64,000 nt of DNA from CBDBES01 sp965204465 (GCA_965204465.1 CBDBES010000002.1:558001-622000), one strand, 5' to 3'. Numbered from the stretch's first letter, positions 36,782-46,705 are shown. The notes: generated from the sequence alone by a model not told the origin. Numbers and translations are program-made.

Positions 36782-38371
36782 ATGAAAAAGAACTCTGAAA
36801 GAACCATCATAAACGGAAATAAAGAGCAAGAGCGAGCCGAGTTGCACCGCACTATTTGGCAGATTGCCAACGACTTACGCGGTAGCGTTGACGGCTGGGA
36901 TTTCAAGCAATACGTATTAGGGATGCTCTTTTATCGCTTTATCAGTGAAAACCTAACGAATTATCTGAACGCAAGCGAACATCGCGCGGGCAATAAGACC
37001 TTTGACTACTCCAAACTTACCAATAAAGAAGCTGAATTTGGACGCGCTGACACCGTAAAAGAAAAGGGGTTTTATATTTTGCCAAGCGAGCTTTTCTCAA
37101 ACGTTAGCCAAAAAGCCCGTAACAATCCTGATTTAAATGAAACCCTTGCCAATGTTTTTCGCAATATTGAAGCTTCGGCAAAGGGGACGGAGAGTGAAGA
37201 CGATTTAAAAGGGCTATTTGATGATCTTGACGTAAACTCCAAAAAGCTGGGAGACGCCGTAGTAAAGAGAAATCAAAAGCTCACGAAACTTTTGGAAGCT
37301 ATAGATGGGCTTCGTCTTGGAAATTATTCTGACAATACCATTGACGCTTTTGGCGATGCGTATGAATATTTGATGACCATGTACGCTTCTCATGCGGGTA
37401 AGTCTGGAGGTGAGTTTTATACGCCGCAAGAAGTAAGCGAGCTTTTAGCTGAACTTACGACCGTGAATATAAAAGTAGTCAATAAAGTTTATGACCCCGC
37501 TTGCGGCTCGGGTTCCTTGCTTCTCAAGTTTGCCAAAGTTCTTGGTCAAAAAAATGTACGCACTGGCTTTTTTGGGCAAGAAGTCAATTTGACCACTTAC
37601 AACCTTTGCCGTATCAATATGTTTTTGCATAACATTAACTACAGTAATTTTGATATTGCTCACGGCGATACGCTTATAAGTCCTAAGCATTGGGACGACG
37701 AACCCTTTGACGCTATCGTTTCCAATCCGCCGTATTCTATCAAGTGGGAAGGAGATAGCAATACAAACCTTATCAATGACTTGCGCTTTTCACCGGCGGG
37801 CATACTCGCCCCCAAAAGCAAGGCTGACTTTGCCTTTACGATGCACATGCTAGCTTGGCTTTCGCCGAGAGGTACGGCGGCCATCGTTGAATTCCCTGGC
37901 GTACTTTATCGCGGCGGCGCAGAACAGAAAATTCGTAAGTATTTAATCGACAACAATTATATTGACGCGGTGATACAGCTACCGCCAGACCTCTTTTTTG
38001 GTACGAACATCGCCACCTGCATTATTGTTCTGAAAAAAAATAAAAAAGACAACAAAACGCTTTTCATTGACGCTTCTGCCGAGTTTGTACGGGGAGGCAA
38101 TAAAAACAAACTCAGCCAGGCCAACCAGACTGAGATACTAGAAACCTTTAGCAAGCGCAATGAGAAAAAACATTTTTCCAAGTTAGTGGATAACAATAAG
38201 ATTAGCGAAAACGATTATAATATTACCGTCTCTAGCTACGTAGAACAGAAAGACGAGCGCGAATTCGTTGATATTCAAAAGCTCAACGCGGAAATCTCAA
38301 AAATCGTAGCAAGACAAAATAAACTGCGCGTCGCTATTGATGCTATTGTAGAGGATATTGAAGGTAATTGA
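36782..38371 (+). CDS. hsdM: type I restriction-modification methyltransferase subunit
   Basis: A DNA adenine methyltransferase (modification) subunit. It has the HsdM N-terminal helical domain (LRGSVDGWDFKQYVLGMLFYRFIS), GEFYTPQEVSELLAEL, SAM motif I DPACGSGSLLLKF (about 240) and catalytic NPPY (about 315). The length of 529 is standard. Codons such as CGC and GCG are much commoner than in flanking core genes, a sign of transfer. It is followed after 4 bp by the Xre-ImmA gene. Confidence 0.97.
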   Translation: MKKNSERTIINGNKEQERAELHRTIWQIANDLRGSVDGWDFKQYVLGMLFYRFISENLTNYLNASEHRAGNKTFDYSKLTNKEAEFGRADTVKEKGFYILPSELFSNVSQKARNNPDLNETLANVFRNIEASAKGTESEDDLKGLFDDLDVNSKKLGDAVVKRNQKLTKLLEAIDGLRLGNYSDNTIDAFGDAYEYLMTMYASHAGKSGGEFYTPQEVSELLAELTTVNIKVVNKVYDPACGSGSLLLKFAKVLGQKNVRTGFFGQEVNLTTYNLCRINMFLHNINYSNFDIAHGDTLISPKHWDDEPFDAIVSNPPYSIKWEGDSNTNLINDLRFSPAGILAPKSKADFAFTMHMLAWLSPRGTAAIVEFPGVLYRGGAEQKIRKYLIDNNYIDAVIQLPPDLFFGTNIATCIIVLKKNKKDNKTLFIDASAEFVRGGNKNKLSQANQTEILETFSKRNEKKHFSKLVDNNKISENDYNITVSSYVEQKDEREFVDIQKLNAEISKIVARQNKLRVAIDAIVEDIEGN

Positions 38372-38375
38372 TGCT

Positions 38376-39399
38376 ATGAAAGTTGCCATAACGCCAAAGT
38401 TATATGAATGGGCGATTGAACGTTCCCAATTAGGTAAAGATAAATTACAGGTCAAATTTCCTAAACTCGATGACTGGATAACTGGCAATAAGCAACCTAC
38501 TTTCAAGCAACTGGAAAAATTCGCCAAAGCTATTTATCTACCAGTTGCCACTCTTTTTTTACAAAAACCACCGGAAGAAGAATTGCCCATTGCTGATTTT
38601 CGTACTTTTGATAAAAAAAATATTCGCTCTTACCAGTCTCCTAGTCCACATCTATTAGATACTATTTATGATTGCCAGTTAAAGCAAGATTGGTATATAA
38701 ATTATTGTCGCCTAAATGGTGAAGATAAGAATACCTTTGTTGGTAGCTTTTCTCTTGAAACTGACGCGTCCATAGTTGCTAAGGCTATTTACGATCACTT
38801 CCCTCTTCTTTCCGGTCAATCATACAAATCCATGAGTGAGGCTTTTAGCAAGCGCAAAGAAGCCATAGAAGAAAAAGGTATTTTAGTAATGACTAGCGGC
38901 GTAGTTAGAGGAAACGCGCGCCGTCCAAGGGGAAAGCGGACTGTCTAATGATAGTTATGATCAAAAAACAGAACAATGGTGTAATAATGTTGCTGGTGAA
39001 GTATTGATGCCAATAGCGTCTCTACAAAAAAAGTATAATAAAAATGAAGATATATTTACAACAATACGAGAATTAGCTCACTTTTATAAAGTAAGTGCTT
39101 TGGCAATATTGTTGCGTTTGAAAAATACCCAGTTACTTAATATATCCGAGCATAAGTTCTGGCAGATATATAACGAAGAAAAAAATCGCATACTGGAGGC
39201 GATAAAGGGCAAAAGTGGTAAAAGTAGTGGGGGTAACTTTTACAATACGAAACCAGTAGCAGTCAGCAAGCGTTTCCTAAGGGCATTAGTGAGTAGCGCG
39301 CGCGAAGGGCAGACCTTATATCGAGACGCAATGAGTTTGGCAAATGTGAAAAAGATACAAACATTTCATCGGCTCGCAGACAAAATTCTTACAAGCTAA
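38376..39399 (+). pseudogene. Xre-HTH/ImmA-IrrE family gene, broken by internal deletion and frameshift
   Basis: The 5' part encodes an Xre-type helix-turn-helix (KLDDWITGNKQPTFKQLEKF) and the DUF955 N-terminal region up to MTSGVVRGNARR, then stops at 38948. The family C-terminal part continues in another frame: GLSNDSYDQKTEQWCNNVAGE followed by LMPIASLQ, to a TAA at 39399. What is missing is the roughly 50-70 residue stretch that should carry the HExxH zinc site; the join is near 38925-38945. The start ATG (38376) is preferred over a TTG at 38358. A truncated HTH-bearing protein of about 190 residues could still be made and bind DNA. The final TAA overlaps the ATG of the next gene (TAATG). 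Confidence 0.85.
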
Positions 39400-39896
39400 T
39401 GTATTTACTAGACGCTAACGTATTCATTCAAGCGAAAAATCGTTATTATGATCCTGCATTCTGTCCGGCTTTCTGGGATTATATTGAGCAATTATATAAT
39501 AATGGTAAAGTATTCAGTATTGATAAAGTCAAAGATGAAATTATGGAGGGTCATGATGATTTATTAGTCTGGATACGGCAACTGAATAATGATTTTTTTA
39601 TTAAAACCGACGAAAGCGTAATAGACCAGTTCGGCAAGATAAATAACTGGCTCTATCAACAGAGTTACCAAGCATCTGCAATTCAAAGCTTTCAAGAAGA
39701 CGCTTATTATTATCTTATAGCGCGGACATTAGCCAATAAGGAGACTGTTATAGTAACGCAAGAAGTAGTAAGTGATAGCAAAAAAAAAGCGAAAATTCCC
39801 AATGTATGTATAGGTCTGGAAATTCAATACTGTTCAACCTTTCAAATGTTGCGTAGGGAAAAAGCAAAATTCATACTTGATAATACTGGATCATGA
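39399..39896 (+). CDS. DUF4411 PIN-like domain protein (putative toxin)
   Basis: 165 residues. The N terminus MYLLDANVFIQAKNRYY carries the first PIN acidic residue; KVKDEIMEG, QEDAYYYLIARTLA and VTQE supply the others expected of a PIN-like RNase fold. DUF4411 genes commonly follow Xre-ImmA/IrrE genes as an apparent toxin-antitoxin pair. This copy is intact although its partner is broken. It is translationally coupled on both sides (TAATG upstream, ATGA with hsdS downstream). The RNase activity is inferred. Confidence 0.8.
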   Translation: MYLLDANVFIQAKNRYYDPAFCPAFWDYIEQLYNNGKVFSIDKVKDEIMEGHDDLLVWIRQLNNDFFIKTDESVIDQFGKINNWLYQQSYQASAIQSFQEDAYYYLIARTLANKETVIVTQEVVSDSKKKAKIPNVCIGLEIQYCSTFQMLRREKAKFILDNTGS

Positions 39897-41110
39897 ATCG
39901 TATCGAAAAACTCATTGCCAAGCACTGTCCGAAAGGAGTCGAGTTTAAGGAGTTGAGGGAGGTGGCAGAAATTGGTACAGGAAGTAATAATACACAAGAT
40001 GCTATAAATGATGGTAAATTCCCATTTTACGTTAGGTCTAAAAATATCAAAAAAAGTAATGATTATTCCTTTGATGAAGAATCAATAATTATTCCAGGGG
40101 AAGGAGGGATAGGTGAAATATTTCACTATGTAAATGGGAAATATGCACTCCACCAAAGAGCATACAGAATTCATTTTTCACATGATCAAATTAATACTAA
40201 ATACGCATACTATTTTTTTATTGCTCACTTCAAAATATTTATAACAAAATATGCAATGAATGCAACTGCTTTATCAATTCGCAAGCCAATGATTGAAAAA
40301 TTCAAAATCCCCATCCCACCACTGAAAATACAAGAAGAAATCGTGACGATATTGGATACATTTACAGAGCTAGAGGCAGAGCTAGAGGCAAGAAAGAAGC
40401 AGTATGAGCATTATCGCGAGAAGTTGCTGACCTTTGGTGAGGATGTAGGGTATAAGGAGTTGAGGGAGGTTTGAGAGTTTATTCGAGGAAGCGGATTACA
40501 GAAAAAGGACTTTACTGAAAGTGGCGTTGGTTGTATTCATTATGGTGAAATTCACATTTATTATGGAACTTTTACTGATAAAACAAAATCTTTTGTTTCA
40601 AAAGAATTAGCCAAAACATTAAGACATGCGCAAAAGGGAGATTTAATAATTGTAAATGCAAGTGAAGATATTTTTGGCGTTTGCAAAACAGTCGCATGGC
40701 TAGGAGATGAAGATATAGCTGTAAGTGGCGACACCTTTGTTTTTAAACATAAACAAAATCCAAAATATTTAGCTTATTACTTTCAAACTCCAATGTTTTT
40801 TGACCAAAAAAAAAGACATTTAATTGGGACAAAAATCGCTCGTATTTCAACAAATAACTTAAAAAAAATCAAAATCCCCATCCCTCCGCTCGCCGAACAA
40901 AAGCGCATTGTTACTATTTTAGATAAATTTGACGCGCTGGTAAGTGACATCTCCGTAGGCTTACCCGCAGAGATTCATGCCCGCCGAAAACAATACGAAT
41001 ATTATCGAGACAAGCTCTTAACTTTCAAGCCCATACCTACAAACAAGAAGAAAGACTCGAAAGAGCGGAGCTTAAAAGAAAGTTTTATAGTAAGTTATGC
41101 AACCTTCTAA
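39893..41110 (+). pseudogene. hsdS: type I specificity subunit HsdS, interrupted by one in-frame TGA
   Basis: A single frame of 405 codons with one stop (TGA, codon 194, 40472-40474). Before it: target-recognition domain 1 and the first conserved spacer (KIPIPPLKIQEEIVTILD, then a coiled coil with ELEARKKQYEHYREKLLTF). After it: TRD2, beginning with FIRGSGLQKKDF, and the second conserved repeat (KIPIPPLAEQKRIVTILDKFD). No other stop or frameshift is present. The next in-frame ATG is deep in TRD2 (40793), so re-initiation would not rescue it. The 193-residue product is a plausible half-subunit. The start overlaps the DUF4411 stop (ATGA). Confidence 0.92.
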
Positions 41111-41233
41111 ATCGAAAGTAACAATGCAAACATTACGCGAACAATTAATTCATCGGGTACATTCAATGAATGAATATAGGATTAGTTTTGTGCGCTAATT
41201 GTATCACGACTCAATTAATTACATTTAACGAAT

Positions 41234-44200
41234 ATGCCAACGCAAGATAGATACGAGATAGTTGCCCAAAATACCAAAAGCACCGTTGTGGCTAAGTATA
41301 TACGCAAAAACAAAGTGGCATCCAGCTACCAAAACGAATCCGATTTGGAGCGCGCGTTTATTCAAAAGCTCCAAGAACAAGGCTATGAATACATCAACAT
41401 TACTTCTGAAGAACAACTCATAAAAAACCTCCGCGCTCAATTAGAAAGTATCAATGACATTCAATTTAGCGATAACGAATGGGAGGAATTTTTTAGAAGT
41501 GAAATAGCCAAGCTCAATGAAAGCGATTCTGAAAAGACAAGAACTATACAACAAGATTTTGTCAAGCTACTAGAGCGAGATGACGGAACGCATAAAAACA
41601 TCTACCTACTACACAAAACAAACGTTCACGACAACAAGCTACAAGTCATCAATCAATATGCTACCGATGAAGGACAACGCCTCAACCGCTATGACGTGAC
41701 CATATTGGTAAATGGACTGCCGCTAGTCCATATCGAACTAAAACGGCGCGGCGTTTCTATAGAGGAGGCGTTCAATCAAATCAATCGCTACCAGCGTGAA
41801 AGTTTTTGGGCGGCCAGCGAACTTTTTGAGTACGTTCAGATATTCGTTATTTCCAACGGGACCCATACCAAATACTATAGCAATACGACACGCCGACAGC
41901 ATATCAAAGAAAAGAAGGATAAAAAAATCAAAGCTGGCAAGCGCTCCAGTCACAGCTTTGAATTTACAAGCTGGTGGGCGGATGCTACCAACAAGACCAT
42001 CCCCGACCTAGAAGACTTTACCGAAACCTTTTTTACCAAGCATACCTTATTAAATATTTTGACGCGCTATTGCGTATTTACCAGCGAAGAACAGCTCTTG
42101 GTGATGCGCCCCTATCAAATCGTAGCAACCGAAAAAATTATCAATAAAATAGAATGCAGTACAAACCATAAAAAACTCGGAACAATAGATGCGGGCGGTT
42201 ATATTTGGCATACCACTGGTTCAGGTAAAACGCTAACCAGTTTCAAGGTGGCGCAGCTAGTTAGCAAAATGCCGTCTATAGATAAGGTCTTGTTCGTGGT
42301 GGATCGTAAAGACCTAGATTACCAAACAATGAAAGAATACGATAAATATGAAAAAGGAGCGGCCAATAGCAATGCCAGTACCAAGATATTGAAACAACAA
42401 CTTGAAAAACGTGATGCGCGTATTATCATTACTACTATTCAAAAGCTCACTCGCTTCATAAGTCGTCATTCCAAGCATAGCTCTTTTGAAAAACACGTTG
42501 CCATCATTTTTGATGAGTGCCATCGTAGCCAATTTGGCGAGATGCACCTCGCCATCATTAAGGCATTCAAAAACTATCATCTCTTTGGCTTTACGGGTAC
42601 GCCCATTTTTGCCGTCAATGCTTCTGCTAACGGTCGCCCTAACTTAAAGACTACCGAACAAGCCTTTGGCGCTAAGCTACATACCTATACTATCGTAGAT
42701 GCCATTAGTGATAAAAACGTCTTGCCTTTTAGAATTGATTACGTTAAAACGCTCCGTGAAGCCGAAAATATAAAAGACAAACAAGTACGTGACATTGATC
42801 GTAAAAAAGCATTAGAAGCGCCGCAACGTCTGGCAAACGTCGTAAAATATATACTCGAAAATTTTGATAGAAAAACCAAACGTAAAAGCTCTTATAAATT
42901 GAAAGATCGAAGAGTAGCAGGATTTAACTCTATTTTTGCCGTTTCTTCTATTGACGTGGCAAAAAAGTATTATGCTGAATTTAAAAAGCAATTAACCAAC
43001 GCGCCAAGTGATAAAAAACTCAAAATAGGTCTCATCTACAGTTTTGGCGCCAATGAAGCAGAGAATGAAGAAGAGGCCGGCGGTCTTACCGATGAAAACT
43101 CAGAAGATACCAGTGGGTTAGATATGAACTCGCGAGACTTTCTTGATAGAGCCATTGACGACTATAATAAAATGTTTGGCTCTTCATATAATACCTCGTC
43201 TGATAAGTTCCCAAATTACTACAAAGATATAAGCAAGCGAGTACGCCATCGTGAACTTGATTTACTCATTGTCGTGAATATGTTTTTAACGGGCTTTGAC
43301 GCTACAACTCTCAATACGCTATGGGCTGACAAAAACCTACGCTTGCATGGTTTGCTACAAGCATACTCCCGTACAAATCGAATCTTAAATAGCATAAAGA
43401 CTTTTGGCAATATCATTTGCTTTCGTGACTTAGAGGAAGAAACAAACGAGTCCATAGCTCTTTTTGGTGATAAAAAAGCGGGCGGCATTGTACTCTTAAA
43501 ATCGTATAAAGAATATTATAACGGCTACAAAGATGGAGACAAGGAAGTACGAGGCTATGCCAGTTTGATAAAAGAGCTTTTAGAGAAATTCCCTATTGGA
43601 GAGGAAATTATTGGCGAACAAAATCAAAAAGATTTTATCCAATTATACGGTCAAATTTTGCGATTGCGCAATATTTTAGATTCCTTTGATGATTTTGATG
43701 GCAATGAAATTTTATCCGCGCGAGATACGCAAGATTATCATAGCGTCTACATCGATCTTTATAATGACTTTCGTAAAAATGAACAAGGTGAAATAGAAAA
43801 TATCAATGATGATATTGTCTTTGAAATGGAACTCATCAAGCAGGTAGAGGTCAACATTGACTATATTTTAGAGTTAGTCAAAAAATATCACGAAGACCAT
43901 ACCAAGAATAAAGAGATACTCACTGACATTCGCAAGACCATTGCTTCAAGTATGGAGCTACGCAAGAAAAAAGACCTTATCGAGCAGTTTATTGCTTCCC
44001 TAAGCGTAAACGCTGAAACAGATGAGGCTTGGGAAATTTTCATAGAAAAGAAAAAAATAGAAGAGCTAAACCAGATTATCGCAAACGAAAATCTTGATGG
44101 AACCAAAACCTATGAATTTATAAAAAATGCCTTTCGTGATGGTAGCATAACAACAAGCGGTACAGCTCTTGCTGAAATTTTGCCGCCAATTTCACGTTTT

Positions 44201-44293
44201 TCCCCAACAGGCGATCGTACAAAAAAGCGTGAAAAGGTCATAAGCCGTCTTACGCATTTCTTTGACAGATTCTTTGATATTGCGAAGTTTTAA
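41234..44293 (+). CDS. hsdR: type I restriction enzyme endonuclease/translocase subunit
   Basis: A motor and nuclease subunit. The PD-(D/E)xK site is in YDVTILVNGLPLVHIELKR (about 155-175), Walker A in HTTGSGKT (about 324-331), and the DEAH-like DECH in IFDECHRSQFG (about 425). The SF2 motif GFTGTPIF and the C-terminal helical HsdM-binding region follow. 1,019 residues, full length. It lies 123 bp after hsdS, so it may have its own promoter. It has island-like base composition. It is intact, so restriction would need a functional specificity subunit. Confidence 0.96.
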   Translation: MPTQDRYEIVAQNTKSTVVAKYIRKNKVASSYQNESDLERAFIQKLQEQGYEYINITSEEQLIKNLRAQLESINDIQFSDNEWEEFFRSEIAKLNESDSEKTRTIQQDFVKLLERDDGTHKNIYLLHKTNVHDNKLQVINQYATDEGQRLNRYDVTILVNGLPLVHIELKRRGVSIEEAFNQINRYQRESFWAASELFEYVQIFVISNGTHTKYYSNTTRRQHIKEKKDKKIKAGKRSSHSFEFTSWWADATNKTIPDLEDFTETFFTKHTLLNILTRYCVFTSEEQLLVMRPYQIVATEKIINKIECSTNHKKLGTIDAGGYIWHTTGSGKTLTSFKVAQLVSKMPSIDKVLFVVDRKDLDYQTMKEYDKYEKGAANSNASTKILKQQLEKRDARIIITTIQKLTRFISRHSKHSSFEKHVAIIFDECHRSQFGEMHLAIIKAFKNYHLFGFTGTPIFAVNASANGRPNLKTTEQAFGAKLHTYTIVDAISDKNVLPFRIDYVKTLREAENIKDKQVRDIDRKKALEAPQRLANVVKYILENFDRKTKRKSSYKLKDRRVAGFNSIFAVSSIDVAKKYYAEFKKQLTNAPSDKKLKIGLIYSFGANEAENEEEAGGLTDENSEDTSGLDMNSRDFLDRAIDDYNKMFGSSYNTSSDKFPNYYKDISKRVRHRELDLLIVVNMFLTGFDATTLNTLWADKNLRLHGLLQAYSRTNRILNSIKTFGNIICFRDLEEETNESIALFGDKKAGGIVLLKSYKEYYNGYKDGDKEVRGYASLIKELLEKFPIGEEIIGEQNQKDFIQLYGQILRLRNILDSFDDFDGNEILSARDTQDYHSVYIDLYNDFRKNEQGEIENINDDIVFEMELIKQVEVNIDYILELVKKYHEDHTKNKEILTDIRKTIASSMELRKKKDLIEQFIASLSVNAETDEAWEIFIEKKKIEELNQIIANENLDGTKTYEFIKNAFRDGSITTSGTALAEILPPISRFSPTGDRTKKREKVISRLTHFFDRFFDIAKF

Positions 44294-44630
44294 TTTTGCA
44301 GTTTGACCTTTGACTGACCTTATGACCTTACCCCATAAAAAAAGAAAGAAAGTAAATTATTTTTTCAGTCTTCTCCCAAAGTCGACTTTGCTTGGTTTTG
44401 GATAGTATATGCTAAACTATTTTTGGGATTGATTTTAATTGCTTTATCTCATATCTGCTACCCATTTCACCCTACGGGCACAGGTCTTTTTGTGTAAAAA
44501 GAAAACGGGTAGCGCCCAAAAGAAAAACCCACCCCCAGACACTTGGCCTCCTGTGTGACCTTACCCCAAAAAAGTGGACACTCAGGATGCATCCGAATAG
44601 CCCCCGAAGAAAATAAATTATTTTGATCCG
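44294..44630. other. 337-bp right boundary of the RM island, with inverted and direct repeats
   Basis: No ORF recognised. It contains GCTACCC (44457-44463) paired with GGGTAGC (44507-44513) around an inner TCTTTTT/AAAAAGA hairpin. A direct repeat TGACCTTACCCCA is seen near 44326 and 44557, the second followed by AAAAAAGTGGACA, a layout like the ends of some IS3-family elements. No transposase frame is present, so the IS reading is weak. Confidence 0.4.
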
Positions 44631-46559
44631 CTACGGCACTACAGACTTGTAGAGAGCATCATTTACACCCCCCACCATGTAGAGAGTATTGCCTATGGTG
44701 GCCAGGCCTTCGGGTACGCTTTCATTAACGCCAAACCGGGTAGCACTTCCTACCCTTGTGGCTACCCCTGTAGTGGTATCCACAGTGTAGAGAGCATCAT
44801 TTCTACCCCCCACCATATAGAGAGTATCGCCTATGGCGGCCAAGCCTCGGGGGAATTCTTCATTAACGTCAAACTCGTTAGCAGTTCCTACCCTTGTCGC
44901 CATCCCTGTGATGGTATCCACAGTGTAGAGAGCATCATTTCCATTCCCCACCATATAGAGAGTACTGCCTATGGCGGCAAGGCCTTGGGGCGAGCCTTCA
45001 CCAATACTAAAATTTGTAGCACTTCCTACCCTTGTGGCTACCCCTGTAGTGGTATCCACAGTGTAGAGAGCATCATTTCCACCCCCCACCATATAGAGAG
45101 TATCGCCTATGGCGGCCAAGCCTCGGGGGAAGTCTTCATTAACGTCAAACTCGTTAGCAGTTCCTACCCTTGTCGCTAACCCTGTAGTGGTATCCATAGT
45201 ATAGAGAGCATCATTTTTACTTCCCACCATATAGAGAGTACTGCTTATGGCGGCCAGGCCTCGGGGGAAGTCTTCACTAACGCCAAAATTGTTAGCACTT
45301 CCTAACCTTGTGGCTACCCCTGTAGTGGTATCCACAGTGTAGAGAGTATTATTGGCACCCCCTCCTACCATATAGAGAGTATCGCCTATGGCGGCCAGGC
45401 CTCTGGAGAATTTTTCATTAACGTCAAAATCGTCAGCACTTCCTACCCTTGTCGCTACCCCTGTAGTGGTATCCACGGTGTAGAGAGCATTATTTATATT
45501 CCCCACCATGTAGAGAGTATTGCCTATGGTGGCCAGGCCTTGGGGGACGCCTTCACTAACCCCAAACCGGTTAGCACTTCCTACCCTTGTGGCTATTCCT
45601 GTGGTGGTATCCAAAATGTAGAGAGCTCTATTTGTAGCACCCACCATATATAGAGTATCGCCTATAGCGGCCAGGCCTCGGGGGTTCTTTTCCCCAACGC
45701 CAAAATTGGTAGCACCTCCTACCCTTGTCGCCATCCCTGTGATGGTATCCAAAATGTAGAGAGCATCATTTTTACTTCCCACCATATAGAGAGTACTGCC
45801 TATGGCGGCCAGGCCTTCGGGTGAATCTTCACTAACACCAAATTTGTCAGCATTTCCTACCTTTTTCGCTAACCCTGTAGTGGTATCCAAAATGTAGAGA
45901 GCATCATTTCCACCCCCCACCATATAGAGAGTATCGCCTATGGCGGCCAAGCCTTGGGGGAAGTCTTCACTAACGTTATCACTATCAATAACATTGAGTT
46001 TACCAACAACACTAAATATACCAGGAAGGTTCTCACAGGTGGTGCCTACCCCTGCGTCGCCACTTAGACCATACCCAGTGTCGCATCCCATACAGGCAAT
46101 TGTATTGGCTGTCGTTGTCATTCCGCTTATGGGAGTGCCGTTTTCACAGATATAGGAAAAGGTTTCCACCTCACAGGTGGTGCCTACCCCTACGGCGCCG
46201 CTTAGAACATAACCAGTGTCGCATCCCATACAGGCCATTGTATTGGCTGTCGCTGTCATTTCGCTTATGGGAGTGCCGTTCTCACAGATATAGGGGGTTT
46301 CACAGATGGTGCCTTCTTCCCCTGGGGCACCGCTTAGACCATACCCTTTGTCGCATTCCATACAGGCCATTGTATTGGCTGTCGTTGTCGTTCCGCTTAT
46401 GGGAGTGCCGTTCTCACAGATATAGGGCACTGGCATACCTTCATTACTGTTATTATCGATGCAGGAGAGAGTCAAACTGATCGTCGCTATGGTGACTATC
46501 ATGAGGGCTCTAATATTCCCTCCTTTACTTCTCATCATTTCTATTATTACATTATTCAT
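44631..46559 (-). CDS. lipoprotein with three Cys-rich repeats and ten 46-residue propeller-like repeats
   Basis: The start is set by a GGAGG ribosome-binding site 7 nt before the ATG at 46559 (an ATG two codons earlier sits on top of it). The signal peptide ends LTLSC. Next come three about 45-residue Cys-rich units (YICENGTPISG, ACMxCDxGYxLSG, TTCE). Then come about ten 46-residue repeats built on GLAAIGDTLYMVGGxNDALY and TTTGVATRVGSA, the last truncated. The pattern (hydrophobic strands, Gly turns) suggests one or more beta-propellers for surface binding. The base composition is richer in GC than core genes. The exact ligand is unknown. Confidence 0.82.
   Translation of the reverse strand: MNNVIIEMMRSKGGNIRALMIVTIATISLTLSCIDNNSNEGMPVPYICENGTPISGTTTTANTMACMECDKGYGLSGAPGEEGTICETPYICENGTPISEMTATANTMACMGCDTGYVLSGAVGVGTTCEVETFSYICENGTPISGMTTTANTIACMGCDTGYGLSGDAGVGTTCENLPGIFSVVGKLNVIDSDNVSEDFPQGLAAIGDTLYMVGGGNDALYILDTTTGLAKKVGNADKFGVSEDSPEGLAAIGSTLYMVGSKNDALYILDTITGMATRVGGATNFGVGEKNPRGLAAIGDTLYMVGATNRALYILDTTTGIATRVGSANRFGVSEGVPQGLATIGNTLYMVGNINNALYTVDTTTGVATRVGSADDFDVNEKFSRGLAAIGDTLYMVGGGANNTLYTVDTTTGVATRLGSANNFGVSEDFPRGLAAISSTLYMVGSKNDALYTMDTTTGLATRVGTANEFDVNEDFPRGLAAIGDTLYMVGGGNDALYTVDTTTGVATRVGSATNFSIGEGSPQGLAAIGSTLYMVGNGNDALYTVDTITGMATRVGTANEFDVNEEFPRGLAAIGDTLYMVGGRNDALYTVDTTTGVATRVGSATRFGVNESVPEGLATIGNTLYMVGGVNDALYKSVVP
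44634..45980 (-). repeat. ten tandem about 138-bp repeats within the propeller lipoprotein gene
   Basis: Each unit encodes 46 residues (one has 47). Eight full units plus a variant first and truncated last copy. Blocks such as ACCCCTGTAGTGGTATCCAC (plus strand) recur nearly unchanged, so recombination between units could change copy number. Confidence 0.9.
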
Positions 46560-46685
46560 TTTCATCCCTCCATTGATTAATTAGAATGTCATTATATTTT
46601 TTGTACACATGAGCATTCATTATGATCAGCATTTTATATGCAGAATATAGATATAAGATAAAAAATCAAGCTTTTTTTGCTTTAT

Positions 46686-46705
46686 GCAAAACATCCATGT
46701 TTTGC
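46686..46705. other. 9-bp perfect hairpin between the exchanger and lipoprotein genes
   Basis: GCAAAACAT and ATGTTTTGC separated by CC. It lies about 80 bp beyond the stop of the Ca/Na exchanger gene (minus strand), with a T6 run about 15 nt further on. A transcription terminator for the secDF-exchanger operon is possible, though the loop and spacing are not ideal. Confidence 0.4.

Noticed and set aside
40472..40474. Reading the hsdS TGA as recoded (Trp or selenocysteine)
   Set aside because: TGA ends many genes here (prfB, hsdM, lhr) and prfB is intact; no selenocysteine-type hairpin was seen just after the codon.
46100..46480. Repetitive plus-strand open frame opposite the Cys-rich lipoprotein modules
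   Set aside because: It is the antisense reading of a real repeat gene that has a signal peptide, lipobox and strong ribosome-binding site.
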